Assembly: GCF_954871325.1 (NCBI RefSeq)
Contig: NC_088775.1
Location: forward strand, 26,389,561 to 26,453,560
Length of the DNA stretch: 64,000 bases
Origin: Gordionus sp. m RMFG-2023
Lineage: Eukaryota > Nematomorpha > Gordioida > Chordodea > Parachordodidae
Direction of reading: 5' to 3'
Part shown: in pieces, positions 48,801 through 59,690 of the stretch
Numbering within the stretch: position 1 is the first letter of the stretch
Layout: every line of letters starts with the position of its first letter
Translations under genes and position numbers: made by a program
Notes under the pieces: generated by a model
The model's database searches: none
Told to the model about the DNA's origin: nothing
The model's input: the letters and a program-made list of their open reading frames with translations, nothing else

Positions 48801-50158
48801 TTATTGATGTAGTTGCATCTGACAAGTGTGAAGATGATAAAGATGGAATTGTTGTAATTGTAGATAATGTATTTTCAGGGTATGTGAATGATTTATCTGC
48901 TGTAATAGCGGATAATATAGTTTTAGGTAGGTTGGCAATGTTTAAACTGATGCAATAATAAATGAAGATGTTGCAGACATTGTAATTGTTTCAGGTAGGT
49001 GTGAATGGGAGGCAGTTGTTGATATTCCTAAAAAAAATTTACATGAAGTAATAGTATTAGAAATATCTGATATTGATTTATTAAAGAAAGATAAGTTAAG
49101 TTGTTTTGGATCAGCACCAGCTGCTTTGAGACCAGCAGAATTTTTTTTCTCTTAATTTTTCAGCTCCACCTTTATTTCCTTTTGGCATTTCTATGCATGA
49201 TATTTAAAAATATATCAATTTAACTAAAAATAATATATTGTGTACACTACCCATGATAAATATAAACAAGATAAGTTTAAAATTAAATTAAATATAATTT
49301 ATTTTAAAGAACTGTATTTTAATATAAGGCAATAAAGTCATCATGTTAGTTTATCCTTTCATATGATGTTGCATAAAACATTTACTATTATTAATTTATA
49401 ACTTAAGGCTATATCTCAAGATGTGAATAAAATAACTTATTTTTATAAGAATCTGATGAAAAAATATTATTGTCTATGGGTATGAAATATAAATAAGTTG
49501 CTTACTTTTGACTTTTTACATACATCTCAGTTCAATGATCATATAAATAAGTGTAAAAATAGCTATATATAGTTGATTATTTATTTGGTTTGTACAATAA
49601 ATTTTACTGAAAATTTTTGCAAATGATAAGTAAATTGTTGTAAATCTGTGTTCGTTGAGCTTAGTTAGTAATAAAATAACATAAATTAACAATTAATTAA
49701 TTGATATTTAAAAGAAACATTAGAAAATCAAATTGATCAAAAATTTATTTTGTTAAAATTATTATCTGGGTTTTATTTAATATCAATAAATTAAGAACAA
49801 GAAATACAATTACAAATGTTGGCTAAATTATTTCTACAATAAATCAATGTATGAAAATATAATATAATAAATTAATCAGATTTCACTCTCCTCAAACTCA
49901 AAAGGAAGCGTTTTCACGTCATTTGAAAAACAAAGCACGTGGTAATGATGTATAGCGTCAAGCGATGTTATTGATATATTATGCATTAAAATATAGTAAA
50001 CGACATGATAATTCTCAAGGAATGTGATATTCAAATAATAGAGATATCATTAAAAATAACTTTTTTGACATTTTCCTCTGATCTGCCTCAAAAATCGACA
50101 TTTTCTTGCGGCATCGTTGGCAAAATGCCCACTTGGTCTTATGGCCAGTCCGCCCCTG
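45855..50158 (-). mobile_element. 4.3-kb hAT transposon with perfect 8-bp TSD
   Basis: Starts CAGGGGCGAACTGACG and ends GGCCAGTCCGCCCCTG (inverted). It is flanked by ACATATAT at 45847-45854 and 50159-50166 without mismatch. The left subterminal region has GC hairpins (GGGGGCTTTGCCCCC; GGCCTTCAGCCCGC...GGCCTTCGGGGC). The internal gene is read from the minus strand. The perfect duplication suggests a fairly recent insertion, yet the transposase is damaged, so it may have been moved by another copy's enzyme. It separates two copies of the dispersed repeat (44.7 and 50.3 kb). Confidence 0.93.
46432..49188 (-). pseudogene. hAT transposase, ZMYM1/TTF-finger type, decayed
   Basis: On the minus strand the start MPKGNKGGAEKLREKK resembles the SGAxKRKxxK leader of this group, then (other frame) NSAGLKAAGADPKQLNLSFF. 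Further along: SRPTSEHQKTSHLIIQCVKILNKKN and IKFLGKQNLPYRGSNANEIL (LAKQNLAFRGH motif), LRRLQKIGDTRWWACEKALR (the conserved DTRW), FKIMGPLSLYLRTKNLDILSAWKMIED (LSKxLQxKxLDLLxA), and the end VNCERTFSKLKIIKK...LLAQIELGDILFICAK, which is the hAT dimerisation region (ERxFSxLKxIK). All domains of a 700-800 residue transposase are represented, but there are several frameshifts and stops, including one inside the dimerisation motif. Confidence 0.88.
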
Positions 50159-50166
50159 ACATATAT

Positions 50167-51528
50167 TTTGGTATAAGCCTTGATTTATCCAACATAGAAT
50201 ATGAGGGAAATTTCTGATTCATTCATCAATTAAGGAGAAAATTTTAATTATCATATAAAAGCAAATATTTATTTATATAAAGAAATTCATGATAAAATAG
50301 TGCGTAAAAATTGCCTTTTTAATATGTTCAGAAATTTAAAATTTTAACAAGATATATAATTGTATAAAATGCAAATATTTATTAGATTGTGGGAATATTT
50401 AAAATGGAAGGCACAGCACAGCACTCCTTGTATAATGTGTTTTGAGATTTGATTATCTAAATAAAATTTGTTAAATATTATACTTTTGAAAAATGAATAT
50501 TTCACCTGTAGCTAACGTCATTTTTTGCAGTAGGAAGAAAAATAGACAAAATTTATGAATGACAAAATCATTATTTTCATATCATAATCTGATTCACATT
50601 TTGTAAAATTTTTCAATATAGCTCTTCATACAAAATCATTAATTTCATATCATTTTGAGATCAAATGTGAAATATTCATTAATAGAAAATCATCTGTGAC
50701 ATAAATGACCAATATCTTAGTTGAGTATTCGCCATTATCGCCATTAAATATCTATAATATATAATCCGTAAATCACATGATAGAATTATTATTGGCTTAA
50801 AATTGTTATGATGATTATCATTGGACGAATATTTTTTAAAAGAATACTATTGGTTAAATTTGACGTTTTTTGAGGATTATTATAATAGATGTTAAAACTA
50901 AATATTTAATTGATAGTATATTCTTTCTGCCCAGTCATTCATTTTTACGGAAATATGTTTATGTATTTATTTAAATTTAATATATAAATATCCGAGCTTT
51001 ATTATATGATTAATATTATTTAAATTTTTCAACTATTTTTTTTAAATAAAAACCTTTGAAGAAACATAATGACATATGTCATAAAATTCGCAACCTTTTA
51101 TTTCCAAAGGATTAATAAAAAACTAGGTTGTGAAAATATATATCAAGTATCCCTGCTCCTTCAATAAACGCAAGTATAATAGTAAAAGGACATTTTTCAT
51201 TTTCGCATTTTGTAACGGATGAGTAAGCTTGAGATTGTTAGATGTCAGTTAACGATCAATGGATCATTCAATAGAATGAACGACTCGCCATCAAAGAATT
51301 TAAATTTGTCTTATTGAGATATATATTTAAAAGATGTAATACATTATTTAGCTTTGTACTAAGCACCTCTTCTATAAATACCTATGCTATTATTATTGGA
51401 TACATAGCCTAAACCATGGGTCTGAATTAAGATAGATATATTGAAAAAAACAACTTAAAAAAATACCATAACAAGATTTTACTATTATGAAATATATATA
51501 CAAATTCAAATAAGGTTTATTTTGAAAA
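50167..51528. other. no gene; dispersed repeat at 50180-50400
   Basis: Holds the partner of the repeat at 44.7 kb (TAAAATGCAAATATTTATTAG at 50366-50386). The rest is AT-rich without recognisable content. Confidence 0.5.
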
Positions 51529-51612
51529 GGCGGTAGTGAGGTGATTAAGACGTCGTACGTGGACCTCACTAATTTTTTAGATTCGAGCAATATGCCTTGC
51601 CCCGATCAGATC
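51529..51612 (+). repeat. tRNA-headed SINE fragment
   Basis: GGCGGTAGTGAGGTGATTAAG is a box A-like start (TAGTGAGGTGATTAAGAC) and AGATTCGAGCAATATGCC a box B-like block about 35 bases later, followed by CTTGCCCCGATCAGATCAT. It does not fold into an intact cloverleaf. The pattern fits the 5' head of a tRNA-derived SINE; the body is short or lost. Confidence 0.5.
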
Positions 51613-52515
51613 ATATTTTTTATTTGCATGAAAGGAATTGAATATCAGAACACAGTCTACATTCATAATTTCGAGCTATAAAGAAGTTAATTTTTTTTCA
51701 AAAGGATTTGATATTATTGGATTCAATATTACTATTTTGAAATTAATCTGTTAACTTTACGCTTGCAACTTTACTAATTAATTTAATTCTACACTGATAG
51801 CGTAAAGGTTTATATGGGTTTTCATACCATCTAACATTATCCAAATTTAACAAAAAAATATGACATTTTAACATCTTATTCAATAAAATGTTTTTTAAAA
51901 AAAATTTATTTTATCATTCTATTTTTTGCAATTTTTTTAATGTCTTGCAATTATATTAATATCTTTTTAATTAATACACTGACATACATTTTATTTTATA
52001 TAATAGCAAAATTAATAAATGCTCATAAAATATGACAAAAAATACTCTATTTTTTTAATTTATTTTTTTTAGAAAGTGATTATAATTTGACCGAAAATTT
52101 TAGATTAAATTTCTTTGCTGCATAGAAACCTTCATAAAAATCTCCACTAATTACAATCTTTATGAAACAAAATAGCTTAGTGACTCATATGAATCATAGG
52201 TGTCAGAGACTTAGATAAGAGAATTGGTTGTTCATATTGTTATTTATTTGGAGTTTTTACGACCTCGGTTCCAAGGGATTAGAAGAAGCTTAGTTTAACT
52301 ACCAGGGCTGAGGCCAGAAGCTTAAGGCAAGAAGAAATATTATTAGCCCTATGAATTCTACATGCTATGGAACTCGCCGCATATCTCTTGAAAGATGACA
52401 ATAAAATATTATAACCAAAGATCTACAAAGTAAGTGAAAAGTGGGAGTTACGATTCCAGAGTCTAATTTTCTCGTTAGTTAGTAGGATGGATAGCTTTTA
52501 GTTATTACTTCTAAC
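51613..52515. other. no gene recognised
   Basis: 52200-52460 is somewhat GC-richer but no frame is conserved. Confidence 0.4.
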
Positions 52516-52721
52516 TATAGTTGGGTAATTATTATATTTTTAACAGTTTAAGCCACGAGTTTTCAGAAAAATACCTCTTTGGCCTCGGGGTTTTTCTTAA
52601 TAATAGTAGCTCAAATTTGAAAGAAACTAATATAAATTAAAACGCCTAAATGTTAACGGATTTTCGCCGGCAAGCGTCTGTTGGGCCGAATTAGCCGACA
52701 TTTAGCCAATTACTCAACTAT
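52516..52721. mobile_element. MITE with 9-bp TSD (MULE-like)
   Basis: Ends TATAGTTGGGTAATTATT and GCCAATTACTCAACTAT are inverted, and ACTTCTAAC flanks both sides (52507-52515, 52722-52730; a tenth base T can also be included). A 9-10-bp duplication is typical of Mutator-like elements. The 206-bp interior carries TTGGCCTCGGGG and TTTTCGCCGGCAAGCG islands and no coding capacity. An older relative is at 6365-6552. Confidence 0.8.
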
Positions 52722-54984
52722 ACTTCTAACCAATTATAACCCAGATGGTTTGAAGTTAAATTTTAAATAATAGGGTTTGATTTGGAGGTATGGATAGGGA
52801 ATCAAATATTCAACTAAAAAAATTATGAGTCCCTTTCTCTTTATTTATAGAAGTTTGAGTAAATTCTATTAGGAGTATTTTCACTCGGATCAATGGTGGA
52901 AAGTTGATGTGAATCAAGAATATTTAAATAGTTTCAGAGTTTATTGAAATTCAATAATTGATGAAAGAAGTCAAATACAAGAGCATAGGGATGAACCTCT
53001 GAGATTTGATCCTATGGAGGTTTGTATCCAAGATAAAGATAGGAACTTATGATTTAATACAACATTTCTTTTTTATTTATCTATCGGAAATAAATTTTAA
53101 GATCAAATAGCAATAAGTGCATTGACGATAAAACATTTTTTTAAATAAAAACCCCATGAACAGTTTCCTGATTCTTTAAATGGGCTGCTGCACCTCTACT
53201 GCCTTAAAGGTCATGATATTTTAGGCATTGGAAGAGAGGGAACACATCTAAGAGGTCTTAGTTTAACGGGGGAGAGGGTTTACAAGAGGAACAACTTATG
53301 GGTTTGAGCTTTTAGTTGAATTTATATTACTTTCGCCAAAAAAAAATAAACACAGTGATGAAAATAATCTTTTTCAAAAATTAATTAAAATTTGTTTTTT
53401 TTAAATTATTTGACTGAATTTTTAAAATATCCTCGTATTTATATTTAATTTCTTTTTAATAGATAAATATTAAATATTTAATATTACGATATTTTTAAAC
53501 CTAATGTTAACATATATTTTATAATGTTTTATGCTGAAAAGTTTTAAAAAGTGAAAATAAAATAATAAAAATTATAACCATTTTATTATATTTATTGATT
53601 TTCAATTTTCCAATAAATAATTTTAGCTATTCATATAAATCTAAAAGCCTATAATGTAATTAATTAAGATTTATCCATTTTCAAACTTATATAGCATATT
53701 ATATATTTTATTATCTAGGGACTGTTTATTATATCAATTTTATTTTCCCCTCTCCCCCATCTACAAATTTTTAACAAATAAGTTTAATATATATAATAAG
53801 TTTCCCAAATCCCTTCTACACGATTTTCCATTTATAAAATCTCAATTCCCTCTTATAAGAAATAAAAAAATATTTATCCTGGCAAGAAATTAAATTTCAA
53901 CTTTAAGAATTAAGTTTTATCTTTAAAAATTTTATATGCGTACATATATAACAATGAAGTAAAGGTATATTATTCAAATTCTTTTCAGTTATAAAAGTTT
54001 AAAAATTTTTTTTTTACTACTTTAACCCTTTTCAATTTTAGGGTGGTGAAAGGCGTTGATTTTAATTTTGGGTCGTATAAACTTTTCTTCTTTCAAATTT
54101 AGGTTAAGATAATGAGAGTTTTAGAGAAGTGGCATATTATCTATGTAATAAAAAAGCATATAATTATACAATCAAAATTTAATTTTAATCAAATATTAGT
54201 GGTGATATAATATTTAGTCCAACTCTATTAAATATCCATATATTGCTTAATCTATATCGATTACAATATACTCGTTATGTCTTCAGCGTTCTTCATCCCC
54301 TTCTAATAAATAAGATCATGACAAAGTATCATATTTTTATTTAGTTTGACATTTTTTCTTCAATGAAAAATCTTTCATTTTTATAAACCCATAATCTTAT
54401 GTCTTTTAGGGATTAAATCTTATATAAGTATATTAAGACGGCGAAATGGATTAAAAAGATCAAAATTAAATTCGGACAAAACATAATTTTTTTTTAAAAA
54501 AAACAAATAATTTATAATTACATAGTCATTAAAATGAATCTATTATTTATATTAATAGTTAATAACCTAATAACTTTGTATAATAAAAATTTTTAAAAAA
54601 ATTTCATAGATTGATTTTACAAAATATAATCGGATAATTATTTAATGGGTATAACAATCCCCTTTTCAAAATCCAAAAAAAATAATTATAGTATAATATA
54701 AAATTATGCGGTAGAAAACTTTTGTGAAAAAAAATTAATTAAATAATCATAGCGTTATTAGTAACGCTCATAGAAAATAATAAACAATAAAAAGAAATAT
54801 ATATTAATTAAATTAAATATAAAAAACAAATTTGAAAAAATACTTATATAAAAATTATAAAATTTAATCTGAGGGATTCTAAAATTAAAATCTTACATTC
54901 CTTTTGACATATGAAAAACCAAAAATAAAATCTTAATCTTAAATGTAATTTTAGTTAGTCATAAAGTTGTTATAAATAATAATT
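52722..54984. other. no gene recognised; 5' flank of the 594-aa ORF
   Basis: AT-rich. 53160-53310 is slightly richer (CTGCTGCACCTCTACTGCC) but not codingly coherent. No obvious upstream exon for the 54985 ORF and no promoter motif that I would defend. Confidence 0.4.
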
Positions 54985-56769
54985 ATGATAAGTAGGATCA
55001 AAAAATCCGTTAAGCGCATTCATTCGTCCTCAAAATATTCGTCGAAATCTCACCCATCCTTCCTATCAATTTCGAATTGCGCTTTAAATTTCGCGGGAAT
55101 AGATCCACCTGAAGGTATTGATGAGGAGATAACGGGCTCAAATGATAACAATGGTAGTTCTAAAATAGAAAACGCATCCAATCTAAATAAAAAGGAAAAA
55201 TTTAAGTTGAATATTGATATTCGGAGACGACCTATGAATATTGTTGATAACAATGTAACAAAATCTAAATTTATTTCTGAAGGGGACTTATCTGGAAGTC
55301 AGCATCATATTAAGGATTTTGTGAAAAACCCTTTAATGCCAGATGGAACAAAGATGTTCGATTATATCGATGAAAAATGTATACAATCAGATTCTCAAAT
55401 TCATAAATATGTTAAACCTAATTCTATTGATGCGTCTGAAAATTATCATAGTATTCGGCCTGTCAGTTTAAGGGCGAATCTTTCTCAATCTTTTAAAATT
55501 GTGAGAAAGTTTAACCCTCAAGCCTCTATCACTGATTATTACCATAACTATAATAATTCAGACTCCTTAAATTCACCTGCGCCAACTAGCAATATAAATA
55601 AATTTATTCTAAAGAGTCACCCTATCCTGGAATTAAACGAAGAGGGTATTATTTTTTATAAGGCAAAATCGAATACTAACAAGTGTTTCCAGAATCCAAC
55701 GCTCAATGAATATTCTAAAAATTTAGATCAAACAAAGGATGATTTAATCAATAGAGCAAAAAAGGAAATATTTTTAAATCATGATGTTTCATGTGCCAAT
55801 GTTTGTTGTAGAAACCAAAGTATAGACAAATCAATAGAAAAAAGAGAGGATGTTGGTGTTAATTTAGTAGAAAACATTAATAGCATGAAATTAGATGAAG
55901 ATTTGAACCCAAATAAAACTAAAAGGGGTTATATCCCTAATGATATCCACATTTTCCATAGAGCGAAAACTATACATGGAATAAGAAGCGCAGTTCGAAA
56001 CTTTTATTTACCCTTAAACAGCCACTCAAATATTAACCACCTTAGCAATCAAAGTGTCAATATGCCTCTCATGAGATCACTTCAACGCATTCTACCTTCA
56101 TTTAATCCCAATTTAGATGTAAATAAATCATCTCCAGATAGCTTGAATTTGCTATCAACTCCAGACTTCCGTAAGCGTAGTACAAAACAGAGAGATGCGA
56201 TAATTATGATAAGGGCGCCGTTAGACTCAGTCAAATCTGATAAGATTTCCAAAGTTGGTTTAGTTGAGTATAACACCAGCATATACCCAAAATTCACAAT
56301 ATTTTCATCTTTAATTTCTTCACATTTATTTAACCATGAATACAATTACGATGCTTTTGCCAAATCTCACGTGATTCTACTAAAACCTTTATTTATATTT
56401 TCATCTAAAGATCGGGAAATGAAATCGTCTTTAACCCAAATTAATCTTCCCCTAAGAAATGGAAAATTCAACTCAAAGGGAAATATAGAAGTGTATGGCA
56501 AGGATATGAACGTTTCTCATAATGATGGCACAAAATACTTCAACGATTTTTCGATTGAATCTTGCCCTTCTTCGCCAATCATTCCGCATCTCACTGACAA
56601 TTTTAGGAAAAATCTTAGATCATCCAGTAGGGATGTGAACAGTCACAGTCTGAAATTTAAACGGAAAACAAACGAACTTGAACATTATTTGTATTCATCC
56701 AAAATATCAGAAGATCCACAAATTTACCCAATTCGAAGCACGAATTCGGTCCCTTTTAGGTATACATAA
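54985..56769 (+). CDS. uncharacterised Ser/Asn-rich protein, 594 aa
   Basis: By far the longest open frame of the window, uninterrupted from ATG to TAA and visibly richer in GC than its surroundings. A stop lies 12 bases upstream in frame, so the ATG is the first usable start. The product starts basic (RIKKSVKRIHSSSKYSSK, residues 4-21) and is Ser-, Asn- and Lys-rich throughout, without signal peptide or convincing membrane helix. Features: an acidic patch DPPEGIDEE (residues 40-48), a small Cys cluster SCANVCC (about 269-275) and a segment HRAKTIHGIRSAVRNFYLP (about 325-343). Most of it reads as disordered. The last codons cover AG/GTATAC, a fair splice donor, so the frame may be a long first exon with the true C-terminus further on. 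I do not recognise a family and propose no function. Such a long frame in this AT-rich context is unlikely by chance, hence a real host gene or recently active gene. Confidence 0.7.
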   Translation: MISRIKKSVKRIHSSSKYSSKSHPSFLSISNCALNFAGIDPPEGIDEEITGSNDNNGSSKIENASNLNKKEKFKLNIDIRRRPMNIVDNNVTKSKFISEGDLSGSQHHIKDFVKNPLMPDGTKMFDYIDEKCIQSDSQIHKYVKPNSIDASENYHSIRPVSLRANLSQSFKIVRKFNPQASITDYYHNYNNSDSLNSPAPTSNINKFILKSHPILELNEEGIIFYKAKSNTNKCFQNPTLNEYSKNLDQTKDDLINRAKKEIFLNHDVSCANVCCRNQSIDKSIEKREDVGVNLVENINSMKLDEDLNPNKTKRGYIPNDIHIFHRAKTIHGIRSAVRNFYLPLNSHSNINHLSNQSVNMPLMRSLQRILPSFNPNLDVNKSSPDSLNLLSTPDFRKRSTKQRDAIIMIRAPLDSVKSDKISKVGLVEYNTSIYPKFTIFSSLISSHLFNHEYNYDAFAKSHVILLKPLFIFSSKDREMKSSLTQINLPLRNGKFNSKGNIEVYGKDMNVSHNDGTKYFNDFSIESCPSSPIIPHLTDNFRKNLRSSSRDVNSHSLKFKRKTNELEHYLYSSKISEDPQIYPIRSTNSVPFRYT

Positions 56770-57239
56770 TATGATATTTCTTTAGAAGTGTAATTTCGGG
56801 CACAGGATAAAAGTGATCTTGCTAAGTTAAATCTATATAATTTAAAAAATTAATTTGATATAGCAAAGACACCTGGCAGTGAGCCCTCTATAGTTTAATT
56901 TGTCCATAATTCCTTAATTGCTATTTAAGTTATTCTATGTAATTAAATTCCCCTTCTTTAATAATAAACAAGTATATTTGTATAGGCTGTTTTTTCTTAC
57001 CCATTTTATCTGAATTAATACAAATTTGCGACTTTCATTTTTGATCTTCATTACCTAAGCGTTATCACCTCCTATAAATTGAAGTCAGGGAAATCTCTGA
57101 AACTCATCATTAGGAGAGTCACTGATTTCGAGGAACTTTTAATGAGGTAATATTCTCTCGCAAAATAAATTATTGATCTAATATTAGAAAAGATAGAGAA
57201 TTGTCATATCTAAAAATAAACACAAAAGATTTTAAACAT
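56770..57239. other. 3' flank of the ORF, nothing recognised
   Basis: No clear polyadenylation signal context or second exon could be assigned, although AATAAA-like strings are common in such DNA. Confidence 0.4.
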
Positions 57240-57415
57240 TGGGCCAGTGGGCGGGTTAAAAAATGTTTTCAAAACAATAGGTGGGCAGTCAAGTTAAACA
57301 ATAGATAGATTGGCGGGTGGGTAAATTTTAAGAATGATCCATGGGAGGGAGGGCGAAGGGGATAAAAAAATTTAAAACAGTAGACGGGCATTTAGGTTAA
57401 AATCCGTTCATTGCT
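57240..57415. repeat. worn G-rich repeat (GGGCGGGT units)
   Basis: GGGCCAGTGGGCGGGTTAAA, TAGGTGGGCAGTCAAGTTAAA, TTGGCGGGTGGGTAAAT and TAGACGGGCATTTAGGTTAAA form an irregular repeat of 40-70 bp. The layout equals that of 45240-45525, so it is probably the core of an end-less copy. Confidence 0.5.
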
Positions 57416-57697
57416 AGGCATTAATGTATACCAATTTATTTTAAAAACAAATTTATCTCATATTTGATGCAATAGATTAAATCCGTTAAACAGTTAAGAG
57501 GGGCTGGGTATGAAATGTGCTCGCTCTCCTATCAGGCTTGGGCCATAAATGTTATGGATGACACGCTTGTCGGGGAGTGAATATTTCGATTAGTCTTGTG
57601 GTTTTGAGTGTACCCGGAATTCATATTAGATATTTTTTTCCCAGCCGAATAATAATTTTGATTTAATTTTAGCAACTATTATATTTGTTATTCTTAT

Positions 57698-58061
57698 TAG
57701 AGATCTGTAAATTCCAGCCCAGCCCAGATAAAATTTCAGGTTCAGGCTGGGTCACGCCTAATATTTTAAACAAAATTTGGGCCGGACCTGGTCGGGCTTA
57801 AATTTTTAATATGATATCATTCAATAATATGGAACAAATTGATATATTTAAATTCTTACAAGAAACAAGGTGCCAATATTTTTTATTTGTAGAATACAAT
57901 TAAAAATATTATATTTTTTTATGTTTAAATAAATTGGGGCCGGACCTGGAGGAAAAATAAATATTTTTATTTCGGGTCGGGCTTTTCGAGACAAATAAAA
58001 AAAAAATTTCGGGATCGGGCCGGGCCGGTCTTGAAAAATTAGGTCTTATGAAAGATCACTA
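57698..58061. mobile_element. GC-rich hAT-like non-autonomous element with near-perfect TSD
   Basis: Begins TAGAGATCTGTAAATTCC and ends CTTATGAAAGATCACTA (complement TAGTGATCTTTCATAAG), a TAGxG...CxCTA hAT-style terminus. Flanks ATTCTTAT (57690-57697) and ATTCTTTT (58062-58069) match 7 of 8. The interior alternates GGGCCGGACCTGG, TTCGGGTCGGGC and TCGGGCCGGGCCGG blocks with AT-rich spacers. Same family as 42960-43329. Confidence 0.75.
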
Positions 58062-59504
58062 ATTCTTTTATTATATTTTATATATAATTATTGATATTTG
58101 GCTTGCCGTGCTTTTAAATTGTGTTTTAAAATCTTATTAATTTTTATCCTAAATTTAAGAAAATTTATAAATAGTGTACTTATATCATATTCATAATACA
58201 CCCAAAATTAATATAATATAATAATATACATAGTTCTTGATATTATATTTATCTAAATTTTTTAAAAAAAATTCTTCATAAAATAAAAATCGAGACTATA
58301 TATATTTTAATTTATTTGTGAGTTTTCTAAGTTTTTAATATTTTTTGTTTATATCAAATTTATTTTTGTTATCACTTTATTTTTTTTATGTGTGATAATT
58401 ATAATGTCCAAAAACATTTTTAATCAATCATAAAGGATCTTTTTTTCTTGTTGTTTTATAATGTGAGTAATTTTTATTTAATTTATGAAAATTTAATTTG
58501 CAAACGCTATTTTATAATATTATATCTTTGTAATGGTTCTCCTTAGACTAACGCCATATCAGAGTGTTCTAGCTTTGAGAGTTCTAACACATAATGCTAA
58601 CATAAAGCAAGCCATCAACGAGTAAAAATATCTTTTCTCAAAAATTTAGATAAGCAATTGCAGGCTAAAAAATTTATTAAACGTTTGTTAGTAATTATTA
58701 AAAAAAATATTAAAACTATTAAGTTTTAAAAATATTATTTATTCACCTATTTATTACTTTAAAATATGAAAATCATTCGAAATTAGAACAACTAAAAACA
58801 TTTTTTTTTTTGTCGTATTTAAAATTTCAACTTTTTCATTAAAATTACATTAATAAGTCAGATATACTTGTGAATATATTTTAATATGGTATATTATAAA
58901 ATAGTGGTTTACTAATTCATCAATGATATGATGTGCGACTTAGTGAGGATATTTCCTAGGTCTCAACAACAGGCAACTGAAAATTTTGTTTTATAATATG
59001 TTCGGAATTTTTCACATAAATTTCATCCTTTTAAACATATTTTGTTTTGTTTTTTATATTAATTTTTACATCCCTAATGATAAATAACCCATGATTGTCA
59101 AAATCAAATGATGAAAAAAATGCAACTAAATATTTATTTTTATATAAAAGAAATATTTTGTTTTTACTTTTTTTTACCACTAGAAACCTGATTAATGTTG
59201 TATCTAGCAATATATCTCTCGAAATTTAAAATAAATCGATTTTTTATGAAACTTTTAAAAATCTACTAGTCAATGCCATCTATAAAGTACTTACTTCTCT
59301 AAAGAAAGGATTTGTGTTGAAAACACAATAAAGATGCAATAATAAGCTTAAAACATATTTCATGTCAAAGTCTTTGCTATCCAGTCTCCATTTCATATGC
59401 TAATTTAATTAATCTACAAAATTATAATTATTTATTGATTTGCCACCCCTTTTTTATCGCTTTTTGTGCCACCCTTGAGCAATAATTTACTAAGGCAAGA
59501 CGTA
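58062..59504. other. AT-rich, nothing recognised
   Basis: No feature supported. Confidence 0.45.
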
Positions 59505-59690
59505 GAGACAGCTCAAATAGATCGGTAAACATATCTGAACATTTCTTTTGGTCCAGGTTTCAATACCAGCTTAGAAATTTATTTTATCTTGCCGTTTTTA
59601 TTTTGTGGGTAGTGGGAAATTATCAATCTGAGCTAAGGCTTGGTGTGGGCTTAGTTATTATCTTATCCAAAAAAACATATATAAGTCACC
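59505..59690 (+). repeat. tRNA-headed SINE
   Basis: CAGCTCAAATAGATCGGTAAAC is a box A region (compare GGCTCAGTxGGTAAAGC), GGTTTCAATACC (59556-59567) is the box B, and CAGCTTAGAAATTTATTTTATC follows as SINE body, reaching TGAGCTAAGGCTTGGTGTGGGC. It is not foldable as an intact tRNA. A different head from those at 1911, 51529 and 62912. Confidence 0.6.

Noticed and set aside
55965-56025. Similarity of TIHGIRSAVRN in the 594-aa protein to a GVRNRVRNGI segment preceding glutaredoxin-like (GRXCR) domains
   Set aside because: Only a few residues agree and no glutaredoxin-like domain follows in the frame.
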